64,000 bases of DNA from Terriglobia bacterium (GCA_020073205.1 JAIQFR010000004.1:1-64000); one strand, 5' to 3'. Counted from the first letter of the stretch, positions 43,001 through 51,682 are shown. Notes: generated by a model from the letters alone, not told the origin. Made by a program: numbers and translations.

Positions 43001-46000
43001 GAGCGCCCCCGTCGCGAGCGACGCCTGGCCGTCGGTGAGCGGTGTCCAGCTCTCGCCGTGGTCGGTGGTCTTCCAGACACCTCCCCGTGCCCCTCCGATG
43101 TAGGCCACGTTCGGATTTGTGGGATGGATCGCGATCGCCGTCACCCGCCCCACCCACTTCCTTCCGGCGCTGAAGAGCGGCGCAGGGCCCATGGGCATCC
43201 AGCTCTCTCCGGGGATCCGGCGCACTTGAGACGTGCGCAAAATACCCTTGCGGACGTTCTCGTCGATCTGCGCGAGAGCGAGATTCCGCGCGTCCGGTGA
43301 AAAGCGGCCGTTCGGATCGAGTCGGTGGCTCGTGAACCACCGTTCCCGCTGCATCTGGAGGTCGGCTCCTTCGTGCTCTCCGCAGACGAACGATGGGCAG
43401 GTGTCGCCCGGTGTCCCGCCGCAGGTTCCGCCGGTGCAGACATCGTTTGCCGTGCAAGCGTTGCGGTCGTCGCAAGCGGCACCGTCGGCCTTCGCCGGGT
43501 TCGAGCACACACGCGTGGCCGGATCACAGATGCCGACGTCGTGGCACGGGTCGAGCGCCCTGCACACCACCGGGTCCGCACCGGTGCAGACACCCGACTG
43601 GCAGCCGTCCCTCCGCGTGCAGGCATTGCCGTCGTCGCAAGCGGAGCCGTCGGCTTTCGCCGGGTTGGAGCAGACGCCGGTCTCCGGATTGCAGACGCCG
43701 GCGAGGTGACACGGATCCGAAGCCACGCATACGATCGGCGAGTGGGCGCACACCCCAGCGCTGCATGAATCCTGGGTGCATGGATCGCCGTCGTCGCAAT
43801 CGACGGGAACGCAGTTGACCCCGCAGGCCGCCACGGCGGCCAACTCGGGGGTTGCAGCCCCGCTCGTCGTCGTCAGCGTCGCCCGGTACTGGAGGTAGCG
43901 GCCGATCGGAGTCGGGATTGAAGTGCCGGACACCGCGGCGAACGACGACCAGGAGATGTCGGGAGTCGGGGTCGCGCCGGTGCGAGTTTCGAACGCATAC
44001 GCCGTTCCTTCGGGTAGGTCGCCGCTCGGGGTCAGGGTTTGCCACGTCGCCCCGGCCCCCCCGTCGAAGACGCGGGACACGAACCAGCCGGCGGCGGGAT
44101 ACGGGCTCATTCGCATCCAGTCGACACGGATGACCGGTCCGCCGAAACTGTAGTCGCTCGCCATGGGCCGCATGCTCGTCGTCGGCACGTTCGCGGTTTC
44201 GGTATGGACGACGGCTCCGTCGATGGAATAAACGACGCTCGCGGCACCCCAGTCGATCCGGAACCTGTGGGTCGCCCCGACCCAGCTTCCGGGATTGAGC
44301 ACGTCGTGGGACGATGCGCCGCTGTTCGTCCGAGCGTAGAGTTGACCCGTCGTGGGCCCCGTGCTGAACATCGCCCACGGCTCGCCGCCGTTGAACGCGA
44401 CGGCGAATCCGGCCTGCTCGAAGGTCTGCGCGCCGAAGGTCGCTGAGAATTCAAGGGTGTGATCGGGCGCGTAGACCGCGTTCGCCCGGAAGTAGGCCCC
44501 GTCCACGGTCGCCACGCCGTTCGAGATCGTGGTCGTGCCGCCGGTCCACGGAAGGCTCGACCACCCCGTCGGAACCGCCGTTCCCGAGAACTCTTCGCCC
44601 AATGCGGGCTCCAAGGTCACCTCGCCGTCGCCGGTCTGCGCCACGTACGTTCCGCCGCCGGCGTCTCCTGCGGCGAAATCCGGAGCGGTCGTGTCGGTCT
44701 GGCACGAGACCTGGACGGCGGTCGTGAAGGTCCAGACGTCGTCGGCGCCGAGAGCGTTGCCGGCCAGATCCTCGACCATGTGCTCCACGGTCACGGTGTA
44801 CACGGTTGCGGACATCAGAGGTGCTATGGGCGTCAGCGCGGCGGTTGCTCCGGAGGGGGTCACCGTCGCGGACACGTCGATCGCGGCGCCTTGCGCTCTC
44901 AGCCGCACCGTGGACGCCGTGAGGGTCGCGCCGTTCATCGGCTCGCTGAACGTCACTACGACCTGTGTTCCCACGGGGACATCGGTCGCGCCCGGCGACG
45001 GCGAGCGCGCGGCCACCGACGGCGGCGTGAGGTCGGGAAGCGTCTCGCAAGAGATCGATACCTCCCGCAGCGCCGGCGTCCGATCCGGATCCGCGGTGCT
45101 CAGGTCGGCGCGGTACTGCAGGTAGCGCGAGGCGCCGCCGATCGTCGATCCCGACGAAGGCACGAGCACGTACGGCGTCCAGGTCCCGTCGGGCATCGAC
45201 GTGTTGCCGGTCCGCACGTAGATCCACAGCCCGGTCGCCGCGGGCAGATCGGCCGTCCACGTGATTGCTCCCCAGTTGCGCACCGTTCCGCCGTCGAATA
45301 TCCGGGACCCATAGGTTCCCGACGCAGGGTAGGGACTCATCCGAATCCAGTCCAACGTCAGTGTCGGTCCGCCGTTGTTGTAGTCGCTCGCTCCCGGGCG
45401 CATCGCCGTCGTGATCGCTTCGTAACCCGCACCGCTGTGCGACGAGACGAGGGCTCCGTCGATCAGGAAGTCGACGAAGCCGTCCGTCCGCCACTCGATC
45501 CCAAAGCGATGGCGCGCATTGAGCCAGTTCGCGCCGAGGTCCACGTCGTGGAACGAACCACCGTTCCAAGTGCGCGCGAGCAGGCTGGCGCCCCCGCTGC
45601 CCGTGCTGAAGATCGCCCACGGCGAGATGTCGAACATCCCGTCGGGGAGGACGTCGTTTCCGCCACCGAAGCCGGCATGTTGCCACGGTGCGGCCACGAA
45701 CGTCGCGTCGAACTCGAGGGCCCGCCCCGGCCCGTAGCGCGGCCCGCCACCCGGCGTCAGGTCGCCGACGCGCGATGTATTGATCCGCGCACCGTCCACG
45801 ACGACGACGCCCCCGAAGACGGTTGCCCCGCCGCCGGTCAAGGGATAGGTGAACCAGCCGGCCGGCATGCTGGTCCCCGAGAACTCCGCTCCCTCGGACG
45901 GCGCCAGGATCACTTCCCCGTCGCCGGTCTCGGCCACGGCCGTCGAGGCGCCGGTCGTGCCCGCGGCGAAATCGGCCGACGTGGCATCGGTGAAGCAGAT

Positions 46001-48484
46001 CTGCGCCGGCGTGGCGAAGCTGAGAGGATCCGACGTCACGAGGGGTTCCGTGACGGAGTTGTTCGCCGCGTCCTTCGACGTCACGCGGTAGTAGTACGTG
46101 GTGGCAGGCGAGAGGCCGCCGAGCGTGATGCTGTGGCTCGTCACCAGCGTCGCATCGCTCGCGTTGAGCGCGAGCGAAACTTGCGCCGTGCCGTAGTCGA
46201 CGCGCGAGTCGGATGCTTCGTTCGTCGTCCACCTGATCGCTGCCGTGCCGTCGGGGTGAGGCGTCGCGCTCACTTCGGTGACGCCGGGTGGCGTCAGGTC
46301 GGGCGCATAGGTTGCCTGGTAGCTCCCGGTGGTCGCCGGGAAGAACGCGTACTCGATCCCCTTGATCGTCTCCCTCCGGAAGTCGAGGGGCGCCGCGTCG
46401 CGCACGATTCCCGTGAGGACGCCGACGGCCGACGCCGTCGGGACCATGGCCTCCATGTTCCGGGCGCCGGCGCCCGCCGAGACCGTGAATCCCAGGACGC
46501 CTCCGCTCCAGGTGATGTTCCCGAACGAGGAGCCGTTCCGCCCGTCGAGCCAGTCGAGCATCTGCTTGGCCGAGACCACCGGCACCCCGTGGGCCTGTGC
46601 CGACGCGACGATCGCGTTCGAGCCCGCGTGGCTCGCGTGGTCGAAATGCATGTTGGTGGTGAAGACTCCGTAATACCCCTCGGGCCCGGTGGCCCTGTCG
46701 AGGAGCGCGTCGCAGAACGCGGGGAACGTCTCGCCCGACTCGTCCGGCATCTCGGTGGACGCCTGGAAGCAGTCGATGATCGTCCCGTCGAGCTTCGCGA
46801 AGCGCATCGGGAACCCCGATCCCGTGAACATACCGGGGCGGTCCTGGATCCAACTCGAAGGCCAGTAGTAGTAGTTCGTGTCGAATCGGATGCCGTTCTG
46901 CGCCTCGACCTCGGCGGTCATGCTCCAGTCGCTCCACGCGACGCAGTGGTTCCGGTTGGTCGCCGGCAACGGGATACTCGGGAACCGCTCGTGGAACGTG
47001 GCCATCTGGCTCGTGATGAAGTCCTGGTACTGCGCCTGGGTGAAGTTGACGCAGTCGGTGTTCACGTGGAGCGCCACCTCGAATCCAGCGTTGGTGTAGG
47101 AGAGCGCTTGCGCGTCCGTGAACGTGGATCCGACGTACAGGTAGCCCGTGGCGCGCACGCACTCCCAATCGGGCGCCGAGCAGTTGGCCGGGCTCTCGCC
47201 GATGTAGGTGTCGAAACGCGGCTGCATGCCGGCGTCGCCGTGGTCGTCGCCCGTCTCGACGATCGCCGCCTTGAGGCCCTTGGGGAGGTACCAGAATCGC
47301 GGCAACGGCTTGCGGTGCAGGTTGCCGAGGGTGATCGCGTTGGCGAGCAGACGCTGCTGCTCGTCGGCCTGCGGAATCGCGACCTTGCCCAGGTCCACCC
47401 AGTCGGCCCGCGGGTCGAACGACGCGTTGCCGAAGAACTGGTCGTCGGAGCGGATCGGCGGAATCTGGCCGTCGCGCTTCTGTCCCACCCGCGCCGGGTT
47501 GCCCTGGCGGGTGTAGACCACCGAACGCGCGAGGTCGTAGGTGAACGCGATCGCTTGCCCGCCGTTCTCGCCCACGGCGCGCAGTGTGACCGCCGGGTTC
47601 GCCGTCGCGGTCGTCGCGTCCGAGTAGAGCGTCGCGACCGCGGTCGCTCCGCTCTGGGTGTACAGGTCCGCAGTGCCGTGGTACTGGATCGTCTGCCCGA
47701 CGATCCCCAGGCCCGGACCCGAGGTCGTGTCCACGAGCAGGTACTTGTCGGAGAGCGTCCCGGCCGCCGGCGTGATGCCGAGCAGCCCGGAGAGCTGCGC
47801 GTCCGGCCGCATGGCCACGAGGGTCCCGCCAGCGTTCGTCCAGTCGGTGAGCATGGTGACCTGCGCGGTCGTGAACGACATCTCGCCGAGGATCGCGATG
47901 TCGTAGTCCGCGAGAACGGCCGGCGTGATGTCGGCGATGCCCAGGACAGCGAACTCATCGAGCCCTTCCGTCCTGAGAATCTCGGCGTAATAGTAAGTGA
48001 ACGGGTTGATGGAGGAGGCGATCACGAGGATCGGTCCACCCGGTCCATCCTGGGGTGTCCGCGGTGGAACGGTCCTGCTTATGGGGGACAACCCCACGTC
48101 TGCCACGGGAGAGCCCCCGGCGAAGTTCTTCGCCCGAGGCTCGGCCACGCTCTGATAGTCGCCGTGGACGCGTTCGTAGCCCGAGTGGGCCCTTCCCGGA
48201 GGGTCGAGGTAGGAATCCCGAGTGCCTTTGCCGTATTGGCGGCCGGCCAGGCGAACCGGTACGAGAAAGCGATACAGCGCATCGAACTCCGTCAAGGTCT
48301 CTCGGAGCGAAGGGAGCCGGTAGAGCAACTCAATGCTGCCGACCTGATCTGAGCAGCAAACACGATCGATCCCATCCTGCGCCTTGACGCGTTCCTCGAA
48401 GGTGAGGACGCGGGCGGAGGCGGTGGACGCAGCCATCCACACGGCGGCCAGGGCGAGCGTGAGACGCACGACTACGTCTCGCAT
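40049..48484 (-). CDS. 2811-residue mosaic secreted protein (deacetylase-like, lectin-like, Cys repeats, propeller, beta-helix)
   Basis: A single uninterrupted frame. In order from the N-terminus (approximate residues): signal peptide 1-24; ThuA/glutamine-amidotransferase-like segment 148-250; polysaccharide-deacetylase-like region 405-650 (ETGDDHGDAG, HNHCVAW-like histidines); fibronectin-like 730-820; lectin-like domain 830-1065; Big_5-like 1150-1265; second lectin-like domain 1265-1475; Cys-rich repeats 1550-1700; a VPS10/BNR-type propeller 1760-2460 (GVWKTTDHGESWTPLTDG, VWKSTDGGSTWTQ); PbH1 parallel beta-helix 2485-2700 (VTVRNCVIRDF, YNTVANNTFEDNETG); Cys-rich tail. It probably binds and may modify surface polysaccharides. 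The catalytic residues of the deacetylase region are not clearly complete. Confidence 0.83.
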   Translation of the reverse strand: MRDVVVRLTLALAAVWMAASTASARVLTFEERVKAQDGIDRVCCSDQVGSIELLYRLPSLRETLTEFDALYRFLVPVRLAGRQYGKGTRDSYLDPPGRAHSGYERVHGDYQSVAEPRAKNFAGGSPVADVGLSPISRTVPPRTPQDGPGGPILVIASSINPFTYYYAEILRTEGLDEFAVLGIADITPAVLADYDIAILGEMSFTTAQVTMLTDWTNAGGTLVAMRPDAQLSGLLGITPAAGTLSDKYLLVDTTSGPGLGIVGQTIQYHGTADLYTQSGATAVATLYSDATTATANPAVTLRAVGENGGQAIAFTYDLARSVVYTRQGNPARVGQKRDGQIPPIRSDDQFFGNASFDPRADWVDLGKVAIPQADEQQRLLANAITLGNLHRKPLPRFWYLPKGLKAAIVETGDDHGDAGMQPRFDTYIGESPANCSAPDWECVRATGYLYVGSTFTDAQALSYTNAGFEVALHVNTDCVNFTQAQYQDFITSQMATFHERFPSIPLPATNRNHCVAWSDWSMTAEVEAQNGIRFDTNYYYWPSSWIQDRPGMFTGSGFPMRFAKLDGTIIDCFQASTEMPDESGETFPAFCDALLDRATGPEGYYGVFTTNMHFDHASHAGSNAIVASAQAHGVPVVSAKQMLDWLDGRNGSSFGNITWSGGVLGFTVSAGAGARNMEAMVPTASAVGVLTGIVRDAAPLDFRRETIKGIEYAFFPATTGSYQATYAPDLTPPGVTEVSATPHPDGTAAIRWTTNEASDSRVDYGTAQVSLALNASDATLVTSHSITLGGLSPATTYYYRVTSKDAANNSVTEPLVTSDPLSFATPAQICFTDATSADFAAGTTGASTAVAETGDGEVILAPSEGAEFSGTSMPAGWFTYPLTGGGATVFGGVVVVDGARINTSRVGDLTPGGGPRYGPGRALEFDATFVAAPWQHAGFGGGNDVLPDGMFDISPWAIFSTGSGGASLLARTWNGGSFHDVDLGANWLNARHRFGIEWRTDGFVDFLIDGALVSSHSGAGYEAITTAMRPGASDYNNGGPTLTLDWIRMSPYPASGTYGSRIFDGGTVRNWGAITWTADLPAATGLWIYVRTGNTSMPDGTWTPYVLVPSSGSTIGGASRYLQYRADLSTADPDRTPALREVSISCETLPDLTPPSVAARSPSPGATDVPVGTQVVVTFSEPMNGATLTASTVRLRAQGAAIDVSATVTPSGATAALTPIAPLMSATVYTVTVEHMVEDLAGNALGADDVWTFTTAVQVSCQTDTTAPDFAAGDAGGGTYVAQTGDGEVTLEPALGEEFSGTAVPTGWSSLPWTGGTTTISNGVATVDGAYFRANAVYAPDHTLEFSATFGAQTFEQAGFAVAFNGGEPWAMFSTGPTTGQLYARTNSGASSHDVLNPGSWVGATHRFRIDWGAASVVYSIDGAVVHTETANVPTTSMRPMASDYSFGGPVIRVDWMRMSPYPAAGWFVSRVFDGGAGATWQTLTPSGDLPEGTAYAFETRTGATPTPDISWSSFAAVSGTSIPTPIGRYLQYRATLTTTSGAATPELAAVAACGVNCVPVDCDDGDPCTQDSCSAGVCAHSPIVCVASDPCHLAGVCNPETGVCSNPAKADGSACDDGNACTRRDGCQSGVCTGADPVVCRALDPCHDVGICDPATRVCSNPAKADGAACDDRNACTANDVCTGGTCGGTPGDTCPSFVCGEHEGADLQMQRERWFTSHRLDPNGRFSPDARNLALAQIDENVRKGILRTSQVRRIPGESWMPMGPAPLFSAGRKWVGRVTAIAIHPTNPNVAYIGGARGGVWKTTDHGESWTPLTDGQASLATGALAIDPRDAEIVYAGTGESNLSGDSYYGAGILKSTNGGTTWALVGQETFGGTSVSRIIVHPSDSSVLWAANTDGSGGFIPSVPPRPTGWNPWGVWKSADGGLSWNRVLGNVQTGTETTETNDLAIDPDDPDTLIAGVYNAGVWKSTDGGSTWTQKTAGLPLSSAMGRVALAIDPAESETVYAVFESITDQRQLGAYRSDDGGETWTSLPNIVQGSSSCEGNVLDDICTYAGPGAGFCNFALVIAVAPDQSVWLGGVGLWSSVDAGITWTSVCPDPVHVDQHALAFRGNDVWLGNDGGVFTTSDRGATWTSRNGGGLALTQFYPGAAAYFGSPMEILGGSQDNGSLSHEGSLSEPTWYEAMAGDGAFQAIDFLSPATRFTSTENLCVSRTTNGGASWTQADNGLEDAANRTRTAFISPLVMCPNDPRILIAGSRTAWRTADGASNWSRDRDGDLPDGQLIQAMAFAQSTGDCNTYFAGTDKGRVYRRTALFGVLREWDDITSTLPVNPAGGGINDIAVDRNAAGVVIVGLSGFGTRHVYRTTNALASPAVVTWAAIDPGIPDNPVNAVLIDPNDSSIIYIGTDVGIFRSTDGGVTWGTFMLGHPNVAVFDLVASPPAPGSPTDILSFTHGRGVYRLATNNIWGGPDVISDGGTYGLARDIQCTDCVNACVNITASDVVLDCGGRTIMGTAPPSVPNCGIGVKVAADAKNVTVRNCVIRDFPRGVHVVAGADHQDSLVEDNMIESCLDQGVLLDGDYAYNTVANNTFEDNETGVWIHSSWNTITGNTIRDSHYDGVVIDRSSYNTIVNNFVRQSGVDGMTITALSGGNAIYNNYFDEGTNVFFSMWNLGVPTVYWDTTPEDGSRIYSPGSKIGGNYWTRYSEVCADTDTDGFCDDPYYLEDHGCNCNVDRHPLSDKYRCPDGTTVGACSIQRPLFCSASGPLEDCTVCGCPGFMRCTGDGSCKVRMPPVVLPPPGDLKPRRRGGRTG

Positions 48485-48512
48485 GGGAGCCCCCCGAATG
48501 CGTACTGGAATG

Positions 48513-50387
48513 TCAATTACTCGTCGGGGAGGCGCGAGTCAAGCGAAAAGCGTCCGGCGGCTTCCGGCTTGGTAAGGAACGGGATGGGGTCAAACGGGCG
48601 GGGTGGCGATCACGATCAGCGCGGTGGACGTGCGTGCCCAGGCGGCGGACGAGGCGACAGCCGAATGGCGCAGCGGACGTCGCGGGAACGCCTGCAGGGC
48701 CGGCCCCGAGTGGGGCACCTCCGGTCCCGGAGGCCACCCAACTCCTCGTTATTGGATCTGACGTTGAAAACCATTTGTAATACGGAGACTTGGCTCCGCA
48801 GACCCAACCCAAACCACAACTTCCTGACACTGGCAGGGCCAGGTGGATCTCAAGGCGGTGTCCCGTGACCACCACCTTCTCGACCACGAGCCGGAGGATA
48901 TTCTGCCGGGTCTCGAAGTTTGCGTCGGTGAGCTGTGTCCGGAGCTCGGCTACGATCGCTTCCGCGCTCTCCGCTTGCCGCATGGCCAGCTCCCGCCGGG
49001 CCGCCCACGACTGGAGGTTGGCCAGTTCCTCTTCCGCCGCGAGGATCCGCTCCTCGACCGCCTTCTTCCGGGGGCCGAGGTCCTCCAGACCGAGCGACCC
49101 ACCCTGGTAGGCATCGATCAATCGTTCCCGCTGCCGTCTCGCCTCGGTCAGCCGGGCCGTCGCCTGGTGCAGCCGTTCCGTACCGGTGGGATCGGCCGTC
49201 GTGCGTTTCAGCCAGGACCGAAGGTGCTCGATCAAGGCATCGCTGTCGACCAGGAGGTCCCGGACGGTCGACCACACGATCTCTTCGACTCCCGCGGCCA
49301 ACAGACGGTCGTTCTGGCAACGCTCGGCGCCCGTGACCGCGCCCGCGTACCCGCGGCACATGTAGTAGCGATGTTCGAGAAACCCGTGCCGCTTCGGCGT
49401 CCTGGTCAGTGCATACCCCGAGTACGATCGCCCGCAGGCCCCGCACTTGAGCAGCCCTTTGAGCAAGTACATGCGCTGTGGGTACTGGCGGCGCCCGGCG
49501 AATTGAAGATTCTCTTTCAGCCGCCGCTGCGCCCGTGCGAAGGTATCGTCGTCGATCATCCGCGGCACCGGTACGACGATCCACTCCGACTGCGGTCGCT
49601 CGGTGTGAATGATCTTCCGCGCCCGACCGTCGCCCACGGGACGCTCCTGAAACTGCATCACTTGGCGGTTGGAGTATGCCCGCCCAACGTACCACTCGCA
49701 ACGGAGGATGCTGCGGACGATCGCCGGACACCAGTGGCTCTTCCCTCTCCGCATCCTCCATGGCGAGGCGTCGAGCCGTTGCCGAACGCCGTACAGCGAG
49801 GCACCCTCGTCCGCGTACCACGCGAAGATCTGCCGCACCATCGCGGCCTCCTCCTCGTGGATCCGAATCTGCCCGTCGCCCCCGTACTTCCTCGCGGCGT
49901 ACGTGTATCCGTAGGGCACCGCCGGCGGCGCCAACTCGCCTCGCCGCGCCCGGTGGAGGCGACCGCGACGACACCGCTCGAGGATCTTGGCCCGCTCGTA
50001 CTCGGCCATGGCCCCCTGAATCTGCAGCAGCAACTGGTCGTCGGGGTTGTCGTTGATCGGCCGCTCGCAAAACAGGATGTCCACCCCTACCCGCTTCAGC
50101 TCATCGAGGAGCAGCACCTGATAGGCGTAACGACGCGCGAGCCGGTCCGGGCACAGCACCACGACCACGTCGAATCGCCCTTCCTTTGCGTGATCCCTCA
50201 GCTCGTCCAATCCGGGCCGGTCGAGTCGCGTCCCCGTGTACCCGTCGTCCGCGTACGTCAAAGCCGGCGAATGGTGCAGACCGTTCTTCTCAGCGAACCG
50301 CGTAACCGCGGCCAGCTGGCTCTCGATCGTCTGCTCCTTCTCCTGCAATTCGGTCGATACCCTCACGTACAACGCCGCTCGCCGCAT
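48513..50387 (-). CDS. Large serine recombinase
   Basis: 624 residues. The N-terminal resolvase domain has YVRVSTELQEKEQT with the catalytic Ser11 and DRLARRYAY. The recombinase domain (about 150-320) has PPAVPYGY and GVRQRLDAS, the zinc ribbon (LLKCGACGRSYSGY and YMCRGY) lies at about 330-380, and a coiled-coil region lies at about 410-500 (LAAEEELANLQSW-like). Such enzymes integrate or excise DNA by Ser-linked intermediates at short att sites. The last 90 residues are Arg/Pro/Ala-rich and look unlike a folded domain, so the native stop may have been lost. It overlaps the small upstream gene. Confidence 0.9.
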   Translation of the reverse strand: MRRAALYVRVSTELQEKEQTIESQLAAVTRFAEKNGLHHSPALTYADDGYTGTRLDRPGLDELRDHAKEGRFDVVVVLCPDRLARRYAYQVLLLDELKRVGVDILFCERPINDNPDDQLLLQIQGAMAEYERAKILERCRRGRLHRARRGELAPPAVPYGYTYAARKYGGDGQIRIHEEEAAMVRQIFAWYADEGASLYGVRQRLDASPWRMRRGKSHWCPAIVRSILRCEWYVGRAYSNRQVMQFQERPVGDGRARKIIHTERPQSEWIVVPVPRMIDDDTFARAQRRLKENLQFAGRRQYPQRMYLLKGLLKCGACGRSYSGYALTRTPKRHGFLEHRYYMCRGYAGAVTGAERCQNDRLLAAGVEEIVWSTVRDLLVDSDALIEHLRSWLKRTTADPTGTERLHQATARLTEARRQRERLIDAYQGGSLGLEDLGPRKKAVEERILAAEEELANLQSWAARRELAMRQAESAEAIVAELRTQLTDANFETRQNILRLVVEKVVVTGHRLEIHLALPVSGSCGLGWVCGAKSPYYKWFSTSDPITRSWVASGTGGAPLGAGPAGVPATSAAPFGCRLVRRLGTHVHRADRDRHPARLTPSRSLPSRKPPDAFRLTRASPTSN

Positions 50388-50652
50388 CTTCCCCTCCCTG
50401 CGGGTGCCCTACCATCGCCGCGAGAAGCGCACAGAGCCGATCCATCCGGTCTTCGGCATCCTCCGCCCCGATCGGGACGATCTCGATCTCCCAATCGCTC
50501 GGAGCAGCCCAACGACAGGTGTGCTCCACGAGCCCAAGCAGTCCGAAGCGATGGGACCGGCGCAGATCGAACTGGGCCGGACTGACTCGTGGACGCTCCA
50601 CCGGTTCCGTGAGCATGTAGGCCCTGAGGCGTTCGTACCGCGACTGCGCCAC
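50290..50652 (-). CDS. Small protein of the recombinase cassette
   Basis: 120 residues from a GTG start (AQSRYERLRAYMLTEPVE), ending after DREPAGRGYAVR and overlapping the recombinase gene by 98 bases. I recognise no known family; a short conserved-looking core reads FGLLGLVEHTCRW. If the A9 run upstream slips by one base (A8) or by two (A11), the HTH protein would continue in this frame with no stop codon between. Otherwise a separate start is required and the GTG has no strong binding site. Its function is unknown; position suggests an accessory of the recombinase. Confidence 0.55.
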   Translation of the reverse strand: MAQSRYERLRAYMLTEPVERPRVSPAQFDLRRSHRFGLLGLVEHTCRWAAPSDWEIEIVPIGAEDAEDRMDRLCALLAAMVGHPQGGEDAASGVVREGIDRIAGEGADDREPAGRGYAVR

Positions 50653-50719
50653 GCCACCGGCCGAGGCAAACGGCGGTAAGGCAACCGCCCGCGCCAGACC
50701 GGGAGGGTGCTCTCCCTCG

Positions 50720-51178
50720 TCAGCCGTTTTTTTTTCCTGCCGCCACGAGAAGCCGTTCGATCGAGCGACGATGGACTTCGATGCCCCTCTCCTCGGCCAA
50801 TCGCTCCGAGATCTCCCGTCCGCTGAGCCCGGGCTGCCGTCGATGCAGCGCCTGGACCCACGCCACCACGTCGTCCGTCAGCTTCAAGGGCCCCGGCCGC
50901 CCTGCCTTCCCGTCCACGAGCCCCGGCACGCCATGCGCCCGAAAGGCCTCCAACACCGTGTAGTAGGTCTCCCGAGAGAATCCGAACTCCTCCGAGACGG
51001 CCATCACGCTGCGCCCTTCCACCGCGTGCGCCCGCAACATCTCGTACTTGACCTGGACCTTGTCGAGCGGGTCGAAGAACCGGTGCTCCTCGAACACCGC
51101 TGCACGCACGCGCTCCGGTGCGCGATGCAAAGCACCGACCTCCTCGAGAAACCGGCGTTTGGCGTGAGGCTTGGGCAT
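50720..51178 (-). CDS. Helix-turn-helix protein of the recombinase cassette
   Basis: 152 residues with a transposase-type winged or helix-turn-helix region: MAVSEEFGFSRETYYTVLEA and LSGREISERLAEERGIEVHR. It resembles IS-element helix-turn-helix N-terminal proteins but lacks any DDE domain. The C-terminus reads AAGKKNG and is encoded by a run of nine A (50727-50735) that ends at the TGA. This is a classic sequence for transcriptional slippage or ribosomal frameshifting. Binding site: GGAGGGGGAGG before the ATG. Confidence 0.75.
   Translation of the reverse strand: MPKPHAKRRFLEEVGALHRAPERVRAAVFEEHRFFDPLDKVQVKYEMLRAHAVEGRSVMAVSEEFGFSRETYYTVLEAFRAHGVPGLVDGKAGRPGPLKLTDDVVAWVQALHRRQPGLSGREISERLAEERGIEVHRRSIERLLVAAGKKNG
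50727..50735 (-). other. A9 slippery run at the end of the HTH gene
   Basis: Nine T on the plus strand give nine A in the mRNA, in the context GGA AAA AAA AAC GGC TGA. Loss of one A (or gain of two) joins the HTH frame to the frame of the next gene without a stop until 50290. A -1 shift would enter an Arg-rich frame that looks non-coding. Confidence 0.55.
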
Positions 51179-51605
51179 GGGCCTCCCCCTCCATGGAGGA
51201 AGCGTGCACCCAACCCCGCGCGTCTGTCAATAGATAATGGTCGCCATCGACCGACGACAACGAATCAATCGAATTATGTCCAACGAATAGCGAGAACCGT
51301 CCGACAACCTCCACGATAGCGGCAATAATCACATGACACATTACTTGCAAGCACCCAGCTCCGGCGCCACCGCCAACCGCCTGTGGCCTCTGTACTTACA
51401 GATTCGCCGCCACCACGATCCGTAGCCGTCGGTGGCGACAACGAACCGGATTGTATGCTTTGGGTTGGGTCGAGATCCCCAGAAAGTCACGAATCACAAA
51501 CGCGATTCAGGTCGAGGCAGCAAGGCTAACAGCGGCATGTTCAGCAAGTTGCGAGGAGAAGCTCTCTGGTTTACATAATCCAGGACGGAGAACAGACCGC
51601 TGTAG
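51179..51605. other. Intergenic region upstream of the HTH gene up to the IS end
   Basis: This gap is less GC-rich than the genes around it (for example CAATAGATAATGGTCGCC and TTATGTCCAACGAATAGC) and should carry the promoter of the HTH gene. Translations in it show no recognisable protein, and I see no repeat that would mark an element boundary. Confidence 0.5.
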
Positions 51606-51607
51606 GA

Positions 51608-51648
51608 CCAATGTGGAAATGTCGGGTTTCCGCAACTTAGAGATGTCG
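51608..51648 (+). repeat. Left inverted repeat of the IS
   Basis: CCAAT, then GAAATGTCGGGTTTCC and the inner AGATGTCG. It matches the right end in inverted orientation with several mismatches. Confidence 0.72.
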
Positions 51649-51682
51649 CCTTCTGGGACCCTGGTGGGACCCGGAGGTCGAC

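Larger units (their letters stand above)
48513..51178 (-). mobile_element. Three-gene serine-recombinase cassette
   Basis: From upstream to downstream on the minus strand: an HTH protein (51178-50720), a small unnamed protein (50652-50290) and a serine recombinase (50387-48513). The last two overlap by 98 bases. The first two are separated by an A9 run that could link them by slippage. I found no convincing flanking direct or inverted repeats, so the ends of the mobile unit are not defined. Confidence 0.6.

Noticed and set aside
44459-48352. 1297-residue open frame opposite the mosaic exoprotein
   Set aside because: Antisense shadow of a gene with many recognisable domains.
48484-48790. Attachment-site repeats for the recombinase
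   Set aside because: No direct or inverted repeat of useful length could be found on both sides of the cassette.
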